From Paragorgia papillata (Eukaryota; Cnidaria; Anthozoa; Scleralcyonacea; Coralliidae): 64,000 nt of DNA. The stretch covers positions 10,182,001 to 10,246,000 of the forward strand of contig JAWNZC010000351.1 of NCBI GenBank assembly GCA_035771165.1. The letters run 5' to 3'. This document shows positions 52,586-63,914 of this stretch, in pieces (the first letter of the stretch is position 1; the number at the start of each line of letters is the position of its first letter). The notes under the pieces are model-generated. The model worked only from the letters and a program-made list of their open reading frames with translations. It searched no databases and was not told the origin of the DNA. The translations under genes and the position numbers were made by a program.

Positions 52586-53589
52586 AACGAAGATCTGTAC
52601 TTTGCAATCGTTTTTTCTCGAACATGATTTCTCCCTCTCATAAATTGAATGCCTTATTTGATTTTGCAGTCCAGACTTCTATTTTTGCCTCTCGTCTATC
52701 CTTTGTATGGTTTCTTCCGAGTTCTCTGTGTTGTTACACGATATGGATTATGCGACCAATGATATTAAATTGTCAGAATCAATGAGTGCCTGTCCGTTGA
52801 ATAAGCCACGATAACTAGTTTCGTATAATCGCATAAGGGATATTAAAATGACAGTTATCTGGGCAAAATAATCACTATAAATATTCCGAACACTTTGATT
52901 TTTATTTTGACTTGAAAATGACGTTATAGGTTCGTCGAAACGTTGTCACTTTTTTAATAAAATGTTTTTATCGTTTAATTTTGTCTTAAGTCTCTTAAAG
53001 AAACCGTTATTTATCATAATAAATAACAACGAAAATATTTAGTGCATAAAAACGCACTTTACTGACCTATCATTTAAATAATCAGTTTACTCACACCTAG
53101 TTTTACAGTAATTGTCACAAAATTTGACTGTCTGTACTAAATTTTAAATTATACTGCGAGTTGGCGTTGCCCTTTGGGCTTTGGGAATTAAAAACTGTTG
53201 ATGATAATATACAATTATTGGGTGAGGTTGAGCATGATAGCTTGATAATTAAATTTTGTCGCACTTCTGCGACAAAAGTACGACGGCTTTTTAATAATTA
53301 TTGACGGTCTGGCCTGCGTTCTTGCGTATATTTTGTAAAAGAAATGCTCATATTTAATTATAGTACAAGTCGATTGACAGATATCAATGAAAAGTGACCA
53401 TGCCGCTCCAATCAGAAACCCCGTTCGTGGACGAACGAGTTTTTCAAAAATTAAGACTTTGGCAGCAGGCGTTATTTCAACCAGCTCGCTTCTCCCCAAT
53501 CCTCCAAGAACGCAGGTATATCTCCCCAAGCTCCCCATATGCCTGCACTGCAGGCGCGTCGTAGATCTTAAAGTCCCTAACTACGCGAC
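52586..53589. other. Non-coding spacer of the inverted duplication
   Basis: At 52,925-52,950 GACG...CGTC is followed by GAAACGTT, the recurring hairpin motif. It is followed by AATAAAATG, which looks like a polyadenylation region of a retroelement. No gene. Confidence 0.4.
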
Positions 53590-55690
53590 AAGTAGTTAAA
53601 CTGTCTTTTAAGAGTTTTATACAACTGGCCCCTTATTGTATATAACAAGACGCCTGGGTCAGGCGTTCACTCGGGCTACTGGCAAAGTGCGGAGGTGCTT
53701 GGGTAAAATATACTGATTGTAGTGTTATTGCAGCAGTCACAAAATGGAAGCCTGAATCGAAGGCCTCTCTTCTCCGCAGAGGCTCTGTACCGCGCTAGAA
53801 AAGGTGGGAGTGCGCAGTGGAAGATCAGATCGAAGGCTGAATGTGGTGCATACGTCACACTTGTGAACATATTTATTACGATCAAGATAGTTGTCAGCTA
53901 CATCTGATCACTGTTTAACTACAAAGTCAGTCAGTCACTTTCAAAATCTACCTACAACGTGCAAGAACACCTTGATCAAGTAGTGGAAGTAAAAAGTACA
54001 AAAATGCAAAATCGTCACACCCCCCCCCCCCCCCCCCCCAATAAAAAAGGGGGAAAACTGAGCCGAAACCTAGACTCGGCCTACCACAGTAGCCCGAGTA
54101 ATAATCGCGGCACATCAGAGAGAATCGACGCATGGATGAACTAAGATGTTTAAAGCAATTATTGGCATTGAAGATGCACCTGACTATAGAAATCTATTAA
54201 TATCATGCATTAATAATGAATAAAAATATAATGAGGCCTTGTACAGCTTGTCTTTGCCTAATATGTGTGTTTAGTGATTCCAATGACTAACAACACAAAT
54301 GTCGTGCTCTCACTCAAACTTTTTAGCTTACTTGGCTTGGGTTATCTTTGGTGTCGGAGTGATCAGCAATTTGTTGTTTCTCTACTTCGTGTTGCGAAAA
54401 CTGGCGAAAGGAAAACGTAACGATAAAGTGCTGTTACTGAATATCATTATCTCGAATTATCTTTCTCTGTTCGGATCTTTACCGGGAGAAGTACTAGCCC
54501 GAGGACACGTCGTACGTCCGTTTCAAAACTATTGCATTATCTTTACTATAGTTAACTTTGTGGCTCTATTTACCAACATAATCTCAATGTCAGTTGTCTG
54601 TTACGATCGTTACGAAAGTGTAGTCAAGTTCCCTGGGCAACGACGTCTTAGTTTACGCAAAACGGTGACAATTATTGCACTGGGATGGTTTTTGTCGTCA
54701 GCACTAGTTTCGGCTGTGATGTGTGGTTTCTTTGTTGCAGAGTCTCAAGGCTATTACATCTGCCAAACGCACAACAAGAAGGCCAGAAGTTCGTCGGCCG
54801 TTATTTCATTTTTTGCCACTATCGTTCTCGTAACTCTTTGCATAACAGTTTCGTGTCTAGTGATCAGACGGTCCTTATCCGCAATTCACACCAAACTCAA
54901 GAAACATCGACTAGAGGCGGAACGAGTTCTTGGTATGGCAAAGACTGTAAAAGAAATTAGCTTAAAAAAACAAGCTTTTGCCATGGTTCTAACTTACTCC
55001 TTATGCTGGATTCCATTTGGCGTGGCCGCCATACTTACCGCATTCGACGTCATCGAGTTTTATTCTTGTATATATTTTGGATGCGAGATCGGCACTTACG
55101 CGAGTACAGCAGCCACAGCTCTGGTCTATTTTGCGATGGACAAACGATTTCGGTTCAATTTTAGCGCAAATGCATGAACGTCGTGTTAAATATAGTCGCC
55201 CTTCTAGGATTTCTCCTTAATATATCATATAGTTTTGCTCAAGGGGTAGATTTGAGCGAAGAAGACTAACCATCGTCAGCTGTGAAATGTGTATACGAGA
55301 TACATTATGGATGCCAGAAAGTACTGGGGTGGTGGTTCAGCGCTACCTTCTTATAGCTTTTTCTAGTGCTGGACAAATAGACAGCTTGTAGTATACCAGG
55401 CCTCTATAAGTGAAAAATGTTAAATGCTATCCAGTCATGTGGTTTTTATCGTTTATAGACATATAGGCGAAAGTAGAATATAGTCTAATTCACGCTTTCT
55501 ATAATTGCACTTTAAAAAACGCGTTTAAAAGCATGCAATTAAAGCAACTAAATATTAAAATCGCCAATATAGCTTCTTCTGCCCTTTTATCGATCTGAAG
55601 TCTCAGGCCTGGCAGGAATATTGATAGTTTTATTTATTCAATGGGATACACTGTATTTTATTACTATCAATTGCAGCCACCCATTCAGTC
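53590..55690. repeat. Right arm of inverted duplication (GPCR copy 2)
   Basis: Complement of parts of 47,970-51,480. The ends are near CACCCATTCAGTC (55,678) and the TTTATACAACTGGCC region (53,610). Confidence 0.85.
54299..55177 (+). CDS. Class A GPCR, copy 2, 292 residues, C-tail shortened
   Basis: Same seven-helix protein as copy 1, with about ten substitutions, mostly conservative and in loops. All motifs (GVISN, CYDRY, CWIPFG, the Cys pair) are kept, so function is plausible. Near 55,170 this copy reads AATGCATGAACG where copy 1 has AATGAACG. The 4-bp insertion shifts the frame and ends the protein at FSANA, replacing the last 16 residues (copy 1: NERHVKYSRPPRISP). The lost tail is still readable downstream in another frame (RRVKYSRPSRISP). 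The tail may affect trafficking or desensitisation; that is inference. Divergent orientation relative to copy 1. Confidence 0.85.
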   Translation: MSCSHSNFLAYLAWVIFGVGVISNLLFLYFVLRKLAKGKRNDKVLLLNIIISNYLSLFGSLPGEVLARGHVVRPFQNYCIIFTIVNFVALFTNIISMSVVCYDRYESVVKFPGQRRLSLRKTVTIIALGWFLSSALVSAVMCGFFVAESQGYYICQTHNKKARSSSAVISFFATIVLVTLCITVSCLVIRRSLSAIHTKLKKHRLEAERVLGMAKTVKEISLKKQAFAMVLTYSLCWIPFGVAAILTAFDVIEFYSCIYFGCEIGTYASTAATALVYFAMDKRFRFNFSANA

Positions 55691-55710
55691 CGTGCGAAAC
55701 ATAACGCGTA

Positions 55711-55860
55711 CAAAAAAGTAGAGTGCTGCGTATGCAGTGGTAAACTGCCGAGGTTTTCGTAGCAGAAAACTGAGAAAGCCCTTCATCAGAGTGAAATGTG
55801 AAGGGCTCTGCTTGAAACGTCAGTCAGTTTTCCGTTACCAAAAACCTCGGCTTCATAACG
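55711..55860. mobile_element. Hairpin element family H, copy D
   Basis: AAGTAGAGTGCTGCGTATGC, then AACTGCCGAGGTTTT and its complement AAAACCTCGG near 55,842. The internal GAAAGCCCTTCATCAGAG / GTGAAGGGCTCTGCTTGAAA carries the family motif with new stem sequences. Confidence 0.6.
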
Positions 55861-55939
55861 CGTATATACGTTTTCGTTTTAAATTTGAGTTTAAATTTCG
55901 TTTCAAAAATAAGTTCAGAAAATTCAGCAGAGCCAGCGG

Positions 55940-56335
55940 AAGTAGTATACTAGTATGATTGGGAATCAAGTTTGAGTTCCAGGTTTGATCAGCAAAATTA
56001 AAATCTCCGGTGATGAGAATTTTATCGTAGTTTTCAGTGACTTGTAAAAACGATGTAAATAAATCAAGCCAATCGTTGAGATCACAGTTAGGTGGTCGAT
56101 ATCAAACAGAAAAAAGACATTCTTCAAGTTTTTACTTTCTAGTTCAATCGCAATGATCTCCAAACGATCAGACCAGTTCCCTGAAGTTATTCCGTTATAC
56201 TGTAATCCATTTCGCAATGCTAATGACACTCCACGTTTGTCATAGGAACGGTCTTTTCTAATAATGTCATATCCAGCAGGGAGTATTTCATTATCGGAAA
56301 CACTGTTGTTGAGCCAAGTCTCGGTGACTGCTCAA
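55940..56335 (-). pseudogene. LINE APE-endonuclease fragment
   Basis: The minus strand reads TETWLNNSVSDNEILPAGY, then DIIRKDRSYDKRGVSLALRN, YNGITSGNWSDRLEIIAIEL and, past a frameshift, ILITGDFNFADQTW. TETWL and GDFN are APE-type endonuclease motifs of non-LTR elements. Short, with at least one frameshift. Confidence 0.7.
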
Positions 56336-56739
56336 AGTCTAAATTTTCCTCGTAAACTAGATCTTGAAAAGATTTAAAATTTTTCGTAAGCCTACCATCG
56401 GGGAGTTTGTTAAAACTTGAATTGAATTGAATAATCTTTAATATCCAAAATAGCAGTAAAAACTGAATTGCTTAGGAATTACATCATAACATAAGTAATA
56501 TAAAGTAAGTATAGGTTAGTGACCGAAACCGAGGTCACTACGCTTCATGACACAGACGATATTTGTCGTTATTTAACAAAAAAATGGTATTCTAGACGTA
56601 GTTTTAAAGCGATATAGTAGGTCATTTAATATGCAAGGTCAATAACCTATTTATTAACCGCGGCACACCAAAGATAATTTATGCACGAATAAACTAAGAA
56701 GTATTAATATACATGGTATGAAGGGATAAAATGTTATTA
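56336..56739. other. Non-coding between LINE pieces
   Basis: AT-rich; no gene or repeat boundary seen. Confidence 0.35.
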
Positions 56740-57070
56740 GAGTAAACATGATAAGAAAGTAATAATATAAAAACTAAGGTTTCTTAATATACAATTGTAA
56801 GCTCGAGTAGCAGCTGGAACAAAGCTGTTTGAAAAACGATCTGTTCGACACTTGGGCTCTAACAGAGCAGCAGGGCCCCTCAAATTATATGGTATAAAAT
56901 TTTTAGGTGGAACTTGGTGTGAACAAGATACTATAATTTCATATATTAAATTATTAATAATAGTAGAATGCTCGTTATGAAGCGATATTTTATTTTCAAT
57001 GGACTGGCTAAGTAAATATCTCGAGAATATAATAAATGGAAAATAATATATATTGCTAGCAAATGTCAAA
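56740..57070 (-). pseudogene. LINE C-terminal fragment
   Basis: Reads VPPKNFIPYNLRGPAALLEP, then KCRTDRFSNSFVPAATRAYN, typical of the end of LINE ORF2 in invertebrates. Separated from the endonuclease piece by about 400 bp, on the same strand but with the order of the two reversed relative to an intact element, so probably two insertions. Confidence 0.5.
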
Positions 57071-57482
57071 ACTTTGTGACAAAATTACCTAAGTCGCGCT
57101 CACTTATATAAATAAATATAACTCCTAGTATGACAATCTTGTTCGATGGTTCAAAAGCCTGCTTCTCAGGTTGAAGGTTCCAAAAAATTTGATAAAACAA
57201 CAGTCGCAAATTGTACAACATTCACTTTAAATAGCTTTCAACATTGTACATTACAATGCGCTGAATTTGCAAACCACAGAAAGCGTGCAAGGTTGTTGTC
57301 GGATTAATGAAGTCGGAACTTGGAAGTAACCGTGTGCTTTATTTTCATTGGCTATATTTTGACACCTGCGTGACTGGGGGGCGTTTGGCAAAAAGATAGA
57401 CCTTGGCGACCTCTCTTCTCCCCAGCCCCCAACCCGTAGAAACACTGCAGGCTACGACGCGGCCTTAAAACGTTAAAAAGCA
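57071..57482. other. Non-coding stretch
   Basis: No supported gene. Confidence 0.35.
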
Positions 57483-57633
57483 ATGGGGGGTGGTGAAACA
57501 ATACGAAATTTTTGAATAAGAATAGTGCTAAATTCCCATAGGATAAAAATGGTACACCAATATGCCCGCCATTTCATTGTTTCGGTACACCAATATGGCC
57601 GCCGTGACGTCAGATGAAAACGATCTATACATT
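57483..57633. mobile_element. MITE family M (copy 4)
   Basis: CAATGGGGGGTGGTGAAACA through ATTCCCATAGGATAAAAATG to GCCGCCGTGACGTCAGATGA. Lacks the outer CACTCACGTGATC part. Confidence 0.7.
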
Positions 57634-57639
57634 TATTTT

Positions 57640-57945
57640 AAAAGACACGGTAAATTAACTGCTGTATTTCATGCTTAAGCTTGTTTAATGACTTTCAAAA
57701 CGATCAAGTTCTTGCTAAAACGGCTGCAGTGTCTGAGCTGAAGTCAACGTTAAGAAACAGCTCTCACTTCTCTGCGTGTTCGCGTCGTTCTGAAGACGTA
57801 AAAATGCTGAGAGTGGCGTTGTTTACAGAACGAGGACGGTATTGATATATACTCTTGGGATTACAAATTATTCATTCACTTTGTTTTCATAAGAATTCTT
57901 TTGTTTTTAAGGCGCGTCATCGAACTTGCCGCGTCGTGGATCTTA
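57640..57945. repeat. Inverted repeat, left copy (partner 61,366-61,660)
   Basis: ACACGGTAAATTAACTGCTG to GGCGCGTCATCGAACTTGCC is repeated in reverse complement at 61,366-61,660 with moderate divergence. The pair encloses about 3.4 kb with a Cys-rich exon and two galactosidase exons. Confidence 0.8.
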
Positions 57946-58039
57946 AATTCCCTATTAACTTATAATAATTCATTAATTCCCTATTATCAAATGCTGGTCC
58001 TGATTGGCTAAAATTAAGCCCCCTTAATAACTACAGTTA

Positions 58040-58285
58040 AAATTAACTACCTTTCCATACAATCGGCCATAGGTTAGTTACTTTGCATATTAAATAGCCT
58101 ATTATATTGCTCTATAACTAGTACTACGTCTGCAAACTTGTCGTATATTCATTCCACAGGTTGCGTCAACAGCAACTTAGCTGTATGTCTTGCGTTGTAT
58201 GCGCCACACACAGCACCGCACGTTCCACGCGCGCACCTGGGTATGAGGCTGTGCGCCATAGACGTCCGAAACCCGCTTTAGTGAT
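58040..58285. repeat. Segment duplicated from/at 51,481-51,810
   Basis: Direct copy without the TA expansion; contains TGCGCCATAGACGTCCGAAA. Confidence 0.75.
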
Positions 58286-58333
58286 TCTGGGTGGTGACAA
58301 TTATTTTTCTCTGAGAGGGGAGGCAAAGTAATA

Positions 58334-58835
58334 TTGTGTTCGGAGTCGGCTAGCGTCAGCGTCATGATTTTCCTACTTTTATTAAAAATATTATCACTCG
58401 CGATATTTCCCATTGAATGTAAAAACATAATATCAGTCTTGAGCAATGTCATTAAAAGTAAAGCTGTACCAGAAAGTCCAAGAAAAATCTACGCAACTCA
58501 AAATATAAACACAAATTGCTGTCGCCTGTGTCGTTCTGTTTGTGATGTGCGACACTCGAAAAAATTAATTCAAAATAAAGAACAAGATCTTATCGGCCGC
58601 GGAAGATATATACTGTGCTTCAATTCCCAATGTCGATTCACTTCCACGTTTGGTCTGCAGAGCTTGTGAAAGGCGACTTTACAGTTTCGAGACATTTAAG
58701 TATGTTATTTCTGAAAGCCAAGCCACTTTTACGAGAGTTAAAAGATGCAGTACTTCCACTCCTCAACGGCATTTAAAAAAGATAGAAATGGCCGGACCTT
58801 TATTTACTTCAACCGAAAACCAACATGACAAAAAG
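58334..58835 (+). pseudogene. Frameshifted first exon of a Cys-rich (zinc-finger-like) protein
   Basis: After an N-terminal hydrophobic stretch the frame reads NTNCCRLCRSVCDVRHSKKL, then IQNKEQDLIG. It must shift by one base near 58,598 (GGCCGCGG) to continue AEDIYCASIPNVDSLPRLVC and RACERRLYSFETFKYVISES. The paired CxxC spacing (CRLC and CRAC) resembles zf-AD-type zinc-binding domains and a family repeated in coral genomes. The exon ends at a strong donor (AAAAAG|GTACGT at 58,835/58,836). Either a pseudogene with a 1-bp insertion or a sequencing error. No second exon was identified. Confidence 0.5.
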
Positions 58836-60174
58836 GTACGTAAAAAAATGGGCTGTTGTTCTTTCATAATTATGTTTTTGCGACCGATTTTGACAAAAGT
58901 AAAACCCTCTATCCTTCCCCGACAATAACCGACAGAAACTCACCAAAAATGAAAAACTCCTGAAATTCGGCACAATATAACTATCTGTTTATTAGTTAAT
59001 TCATGTTTCCAAATTTCTCTCTCCCCTTCTTGAATCGCAGATATCATTAAAATTATACAAAACAGCAGTTGGTTTTACTGTGTAATTTATATCTTGGCAT
59101 TTGAGGCTTAGAATTTTGTAAGAAATGTTATTGAAATGACACGTACAAACGTTTAAAACAGAACTGAAAAACTCTTCTGCATACTTCTTCGACAAAACTT
59201 AACTTCATTATAAACTACAATCAGTGACAAAATAACGTGGGACACTGTTAAAAATCGCATATTATATACTTAACGATGAATAATCGCTATTGCTGACTGA
59301 AAGGTCATATATAAGGTTAGGCCAAGCATTGCATGGAGTGAACTAAAAAAATGGCAGATAACTTAAGTTTTTAATACAATATCCATTGGCGTTATACTGG
59401 TTTTAAATTGAAAACAATGCTCTATACTTGGTACCAAATGACGATGCCAGACTTCGAACTGTTTGATCGACCTGCCACTGCTATTGTAAAAAATAAAGTG
59501 CGAAAACTAACCTGCTTTAAAATTCCAAAGCGATAAATCGAAGATAGAATTTTCAGCTAGCCAAGACAATGTTTTAGGCATGAAATCTCCAATATAAGTA
59601 ATCTTCAATTGATGTCTCCATTTTTAAACAAGTAATTATTGACCAGTAAGTGTTTGCAATGATAATCGACAACCATGCAGGTAGAAACATTTCAGGTTTT
59701 ATTAATAACAACTAGATTAGCCGGCGTAGACGACAGAACTCACCAAAATAACAAAAAGAACATCCCATCCCGTATTAAATTTTTTGCTCGGTGCAACGTC
59801 AGCAGCTCTTACCAGGGTCTTTTCTCCAGCGGGCGCAGAGAAAAACCCTGGGTACGAGGTTGGCGTGTAACCAGTCAATAGCTTCGATCCCTGACTATGA
59901 ATCCGAAATATTTTTTCAGTATTTCAGTTTGCTATGTTTTTATGTTTATACTATATGCATAGCTTTTAAAATACTATTATTATATGGCACGAATTACTTC
60001 CGGTAAAATCACGCGCTGTAATTGGTTGCTAACGATGAACATTATAAAAGTAAATTTTAGTATCCAGACGAGAAAGAAACAACAGAAAATAACGCTAGTC
60101 CGGTGTTTTGACGAAGTTAAAGGAAGCGAAGACCAAGAAATACAAGATTGATTTTGTAATAAAAAGTGCCATAT
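58836..60174. other. Non-coding; possible small exon near 59,520-59,590 (minus)
   Basis: The minus strand around 59,520-59,590 reads GDFMPKTLSWLAENSIFDLS before a donor-like AAAGCAG|GTTAGT. It could be an exon of the galactosidase gene or of another gene, but I recognise no family. Nothing else was found. Confidence 0.25.
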
Positions 60175-60334
60175 AATAAACTACTTAATAACCTCGACCG
60201 TTCAGTCTTTACGGTAAAATATCAAACCTCGGCCTTGAACGTATTAACCTCGCTATCGCTCGGTCAATACAGCAAGACCTCGGTTTGATATTTTACCGTA
60301 AAGACCTCACTCTCGGTTATTAAGTAGTTATTAA
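60175..60334. mobile_element. MITE, 160 bp, about 55-bp TIRs
   Basis: TAATAAACTACTTAATAACC through TTTACGGTAAAATATCAAAC is complemented in full at the right (GTTTGATATTTTACCGTAAA to GGTTATTAAGTAGTTATTA). Confidence 0.8.
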
Positions 60335-60372
60335 TGACTTTTTTAAAAGTAAATTATCATTGTGTTACTCAC

Positions 60373-60465
60373 TCGTGTCAGTTGGCTTTAATTCTTTCAA
60401 GAGTTCGTGGAGCTTGAGATATTTCGGCGTTATGTCCCCAGCTTCAGATAGCGGACAGTCGTAAT
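60373..60465 (-). CDS. Exon of a beta-galactosidase-1-like (GH35) gene
   Basis: Acceptor TTTCTTAG|ATTACGAC, donor CACGA|GTGAGT, 93 nt, phase 1 at both ends. With the G from the exon at 61,243 it reads DYDCPLSEAGDITPKYLKLH, then ELLKELKPTDT. In GLB1 and GLB1L proteins the DYDAPLSEAGD segment directly follows the TSY phrase encoded by the other exon. The product would be a lysosomal or secreted galactosidase. The catalytic glutamates lie in upstream exons not seen here. Confidence 0.85.
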
Positions 60466-60570
60466 CTAAGAAAAGAAAAATTAAACACATGAAACTTTCT
60501 TGATTTAATTCTTTTTAGAAGCAGTACTCAAAGTTATCAATATACGACTGTTTCGAAACAAGGTCACGCC

Positions 60571-60813
60571 CAGTGACTTCTATATATAACCGGAGTGATA
60601 TATTTGTGGCGGACAACGTGCCGGACACGCAGGTCTGAAGGACGTATAGTTCCAGTCTTCTACGCGGTCTGGTCAAGTCTGATTTGGTCAAACGACCGCG
60701 TAGGAAACTGGAACTATACGTACTTCAGGCCTACATGTCCGCCATGTTTGGCTTCAATCTTTGCCCGGTGAATGAACAGTAGATACCACTTCAGTTATAT
60801 ATAGAGCTCACTG
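60571..60813. mobile_element. MITE with CAGTGA ends, 9-bp imperfect TSD
   Basis: CAGTGACTTCTATATATAAC pairs with TTATATATAGAGCTCACTG. GGTCACGCC and GGTCACACC flank it. Ends are related to those of the hAT-type element at 38,287. GGACGTATAGTTCCAGT and its complement form an inner hairpin. Lies in the intron between the two galactosidase exons. Confidence 0.8.
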
Positions 60814-61242
60814 GGTCACACCATGCACGTGTCCTTTTAGACCAGTTCATTGCTGTTCATTTTAGAGCACTGGTGATATTAATTCTGCTCTGAAGGTCAC
60901 GTGCATTGACAATCAGCGGAACCTGAGTGTTGTTTTTGACACTATATACATAGTTATTTTTTGTTTTCTTCTTCTTATCCCAAGGACATTGAAAAGTGAT
61001 TCATCCTTACCCTCAATGCATGTGTTGCGCTAAGGCGCGCGCGACGAAAATGACGCAACTTGTGTGTAAGGACACATGTCACAACTGCAATTTTGTGCAA
61101 TTTTTAATGTGTGAAATCGCACACCCCTACCGTTTTGAAGGTGTATTGCTGCACGAGTGGTAAGCATTAAAAGAAACAACTATAGTGCTGGCATTAGAAA
61201 CTATCAAGAAAACTGCTTTTATATGTATCACCTTCGACATAC

Positions 61243-61317
61243 CATAACTAGTAATCGTAGGTTGGTAGCCATCCTCATCATGGTTTCCTCCATTCATAAA
61301 ACCAAAGTTAGTTCCAC
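61243..61317 (-). CDS. Exon of a beta-galactosidase-1-like (GH35) gene
   Basis: Acceptor TTGTTATTACAG|GTGGAAC, donor AGTTATG|GTATGT, 75 nt, phase 1 at both ends. It reads GGTNFGFMNGGNHDEDGYQP, then TITSY. The GGTNFGFMNG and QPTVTSY-like segments are strongly conserved in GLB1/GLB1L. The next exon (60,373-60,465) follows in phase 1, 777 bp downstream. Earlier exons would be at higher coordinates; none was recognised up to 64 kb, so they may lie outside the window. Confidence 0.85.
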
Positions 61318-61365
61318 CTGTAATAACAACAATAATATTAACCATAATGGGAACTTTAAGATCCA

Positions 61366-61660
61366 CGAAGCGGCAAGCTCGATGACGCGCTTAAAAACAA
61401 AAGAATTCTTAATGAAAACAAAGTGAATGAATAATTTGTAATGCCAAGAGTATATCTCAATACCGTCCTCGTTCTGTGAACAACGCCACTCTCAGCATTA
61501 TTACGTCTTCAAAACGACGCGAACACGCTGATACGTAAGAGCTGTTTCTTAACGTTGACTTCAGCTCAGACACTACAGCCGTTTTAGCAGGAACTGGAGC
61601 GTCTAAAGTCCTCAAACAAGCTTAAACATGAAATATGGCAGTTAATTTACCGTGTCTTCT
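61366..61660. repeat. Inverted repeat, right copy (partner 57,640-57,945)
   Basis: AAGATCCACGAAGCGGCAAG to GGCAGTTAATTTACCGTGTC. Lies within or upstream of the galactosidase gene, just 5' of its 75-nt exon. Confidence 0.8.
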
Positions 61661-63274
61661 TTTAAATTCATTGCTTTTGAACTATTTTAAGATAGGGCCT
61701 TATTTTAAGATAGGGAACTATTTTAAGATAGGGATTTAAAGAACGGTCCTCGCGTGGCGGTCCGAAAATCGTGTTTTATATACCAAAGACTTTCGTTTGC
61801 AAAGACGAAATCCTATTGGTCAAATCATGGTCATGCACGTGTTGTTCAACAAACTCAATGTTTCTTTCAGCCGCGAGAAACTGCATTGCAATGTTTCCCT
61901 CTGACGTCAGCTTTAATCATGCGTTGTTCACTTGTTCAAATTGTTAATCATGATTATTGCATCAGATCAAGAACTTTGGACTCTTCGGAGCATTTAAAAA
62001 AAAAGAGCTTGTTTCGAGTTTCGAGCTTGCTTGGTACGAATTAGCCAATTTTCAAAACAAAAAAGAATATCTATATATATCTTCAAAGACGTCTGAAGAA
62101 AACCCGGAGAACTTAATTTAAAGCTGTTCTTCGTACTTGTTGAGCCTGGTTATTTGTTTAGTTGAATTGAAATTACGAAGACAAAGTCAAAGTGTTAACT
62201 TCGGTAAGTCTTTTTGCCTTTTGCAAGTTTCGAGTCAGTTTGGTATTTTGTATTTGATATGTATAACAAAATGAAAAGCCCTCGGGTGACATTGAAGCCT
62301 TCGGGTCCGTAAAACTCGATGTTTACTCGGCGCCGGTCAACAAGTGTATAATGTTTCCCGCGTCAGCCATGACAGCGGGCAATATTACTGTTAAGGTTTT
62401 GCTCAACATTTTTGTTGTATTTACACTTGATAACAAAACACTTATTTACTGGTAGCTGTGTTTTGTTACCTCTCGAGCGCGCGTTGTTGCCATCGGCTTC
62501 GCCTCGCGAATCAACGGCAGCCTCGGGGCTATAAAACACACTGTTTCCCTCGGTACTACTCGAGTCAACACATTTTTCACATTGATTTCGCAGTGTCAGA
62601 ATATGAGATTTTTTCTTCATGGAAAGAAAGATTGATTGCAAAATCAGTCAAGATAAAAAGATAGAAAAGTACTGTAGAGAAGCAGAACATATTATTTCAA
62701 GAGCTTCCTCGAAAAGATTGATGATGGGATGGACAAAAAGAGTAATGAAACAATAAACCTGTATAAGAATAATATTTAGAGCTATAGTTTCTATGATTCT
62801 ATAAGTCTTCGTTACAAAATTTATCTTTCACAATGGTTTATCCGTATCTATAATATTGTTTATAAAATAAGGTGTCCTCTACGCAAGCTCTGATTGGCTG
62901 GGCCCCGTACATTTATAAGAGTATGAAGATCATGACGTAACAAGGCGTGAAGTGGCGTAGGATGGTGTCATTTGGCGGGAAAAGCTAGCGAACTTTCAAA
63001 ACTATCCCACTTTTAGTTTGTTTTTCCCCTTCATATTTTAAACAAATAAAACATACCGCTCCTCTACTCAACTTCTTTCGTGTTCAAATGACGTCAAACG
63101 TGCCTTTATAAGAGTATACATATGCACGGATCTTTATGTTTTATTTGTTAGAGTGCCAATAACCCCAAAACGTTTTTTGCACGAATAAACATCGCCAATC
63201 CAAATGATGAAGAATGCAATATAAATTAACTAAATTGGTAAAATCCTCTTGATTTAAGAATCGATCGAAGTGGC
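61661..63274. other. Non-coding stretch; no exon recognised
   Basis: A short triple repeat ATTTTAAGATAGGG lies at 61,685-61,735. CCTTCGGGT / CCCTCGGGT words near 62,280 look repeat-like. Upstream galactosidase exons were looked for and not seen. Confidence 0.35.
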
Positions 63275-63540
63275 GATAATGACGGACACGACGGAGTACT
63301 TGGGAGACTGCGTCGAGAAGGGTTTGTGACGTAATACCAGGAATTCTATATTTTTTTACTGTAAAGTAAATAGGAAAGAACGTACCCAGGTTACGTTTAT
63401 AGCCAGTTTGGCGATATTTTTCATTTTAATTATTTTATTATAGTTCCAGTGTACTACACTTTACAGATTTTTGAAGACGAATTCCTGGTGTTACGTCATA
63501 CGCATCCTATACCCATTCCCCTCACTGCTCCGTCATGGAA
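63275..63540. mobile_element. Probable MITE
   Basis: GTAATACCAGGAATTC at 63,332 is complemented by GAATTCCTGGTGTTAC at 63,480, and CATGACGGAGCAG-type ends face each other further out. Confidence 0.5.
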
Positions 63541-63914
63541 AAAACAGATGCGAAATTTTGCAAGTTTGAAGGGGCATAAAAATTGAAAGAAGTGTTCAAT
63601 AACAGAAAATATATGTTGGTGCTAATATACTCAACAAGGGCTATTTGAATCCCGAGAAAATGTTTTTGGGGTATAGTGGCATTTTATATACAATTTTTCT
63701 TGGACTCATGACTACCCAATTAATCTAAATCGCATTAATTGTACAGTAGTTATACAGAAACGTGTTATCCAAACATTAAACAATATCCGTGAATGACACA
63801 TGCACTGATCTTATAATATGTCGAAATTTTTATGTATTTATAACAGATGGATTTTTTTCATTTTTATTAATTTGAGACAAATAGAGTTTTGATGTTTGAT
63901 TAAATTATAACAGT

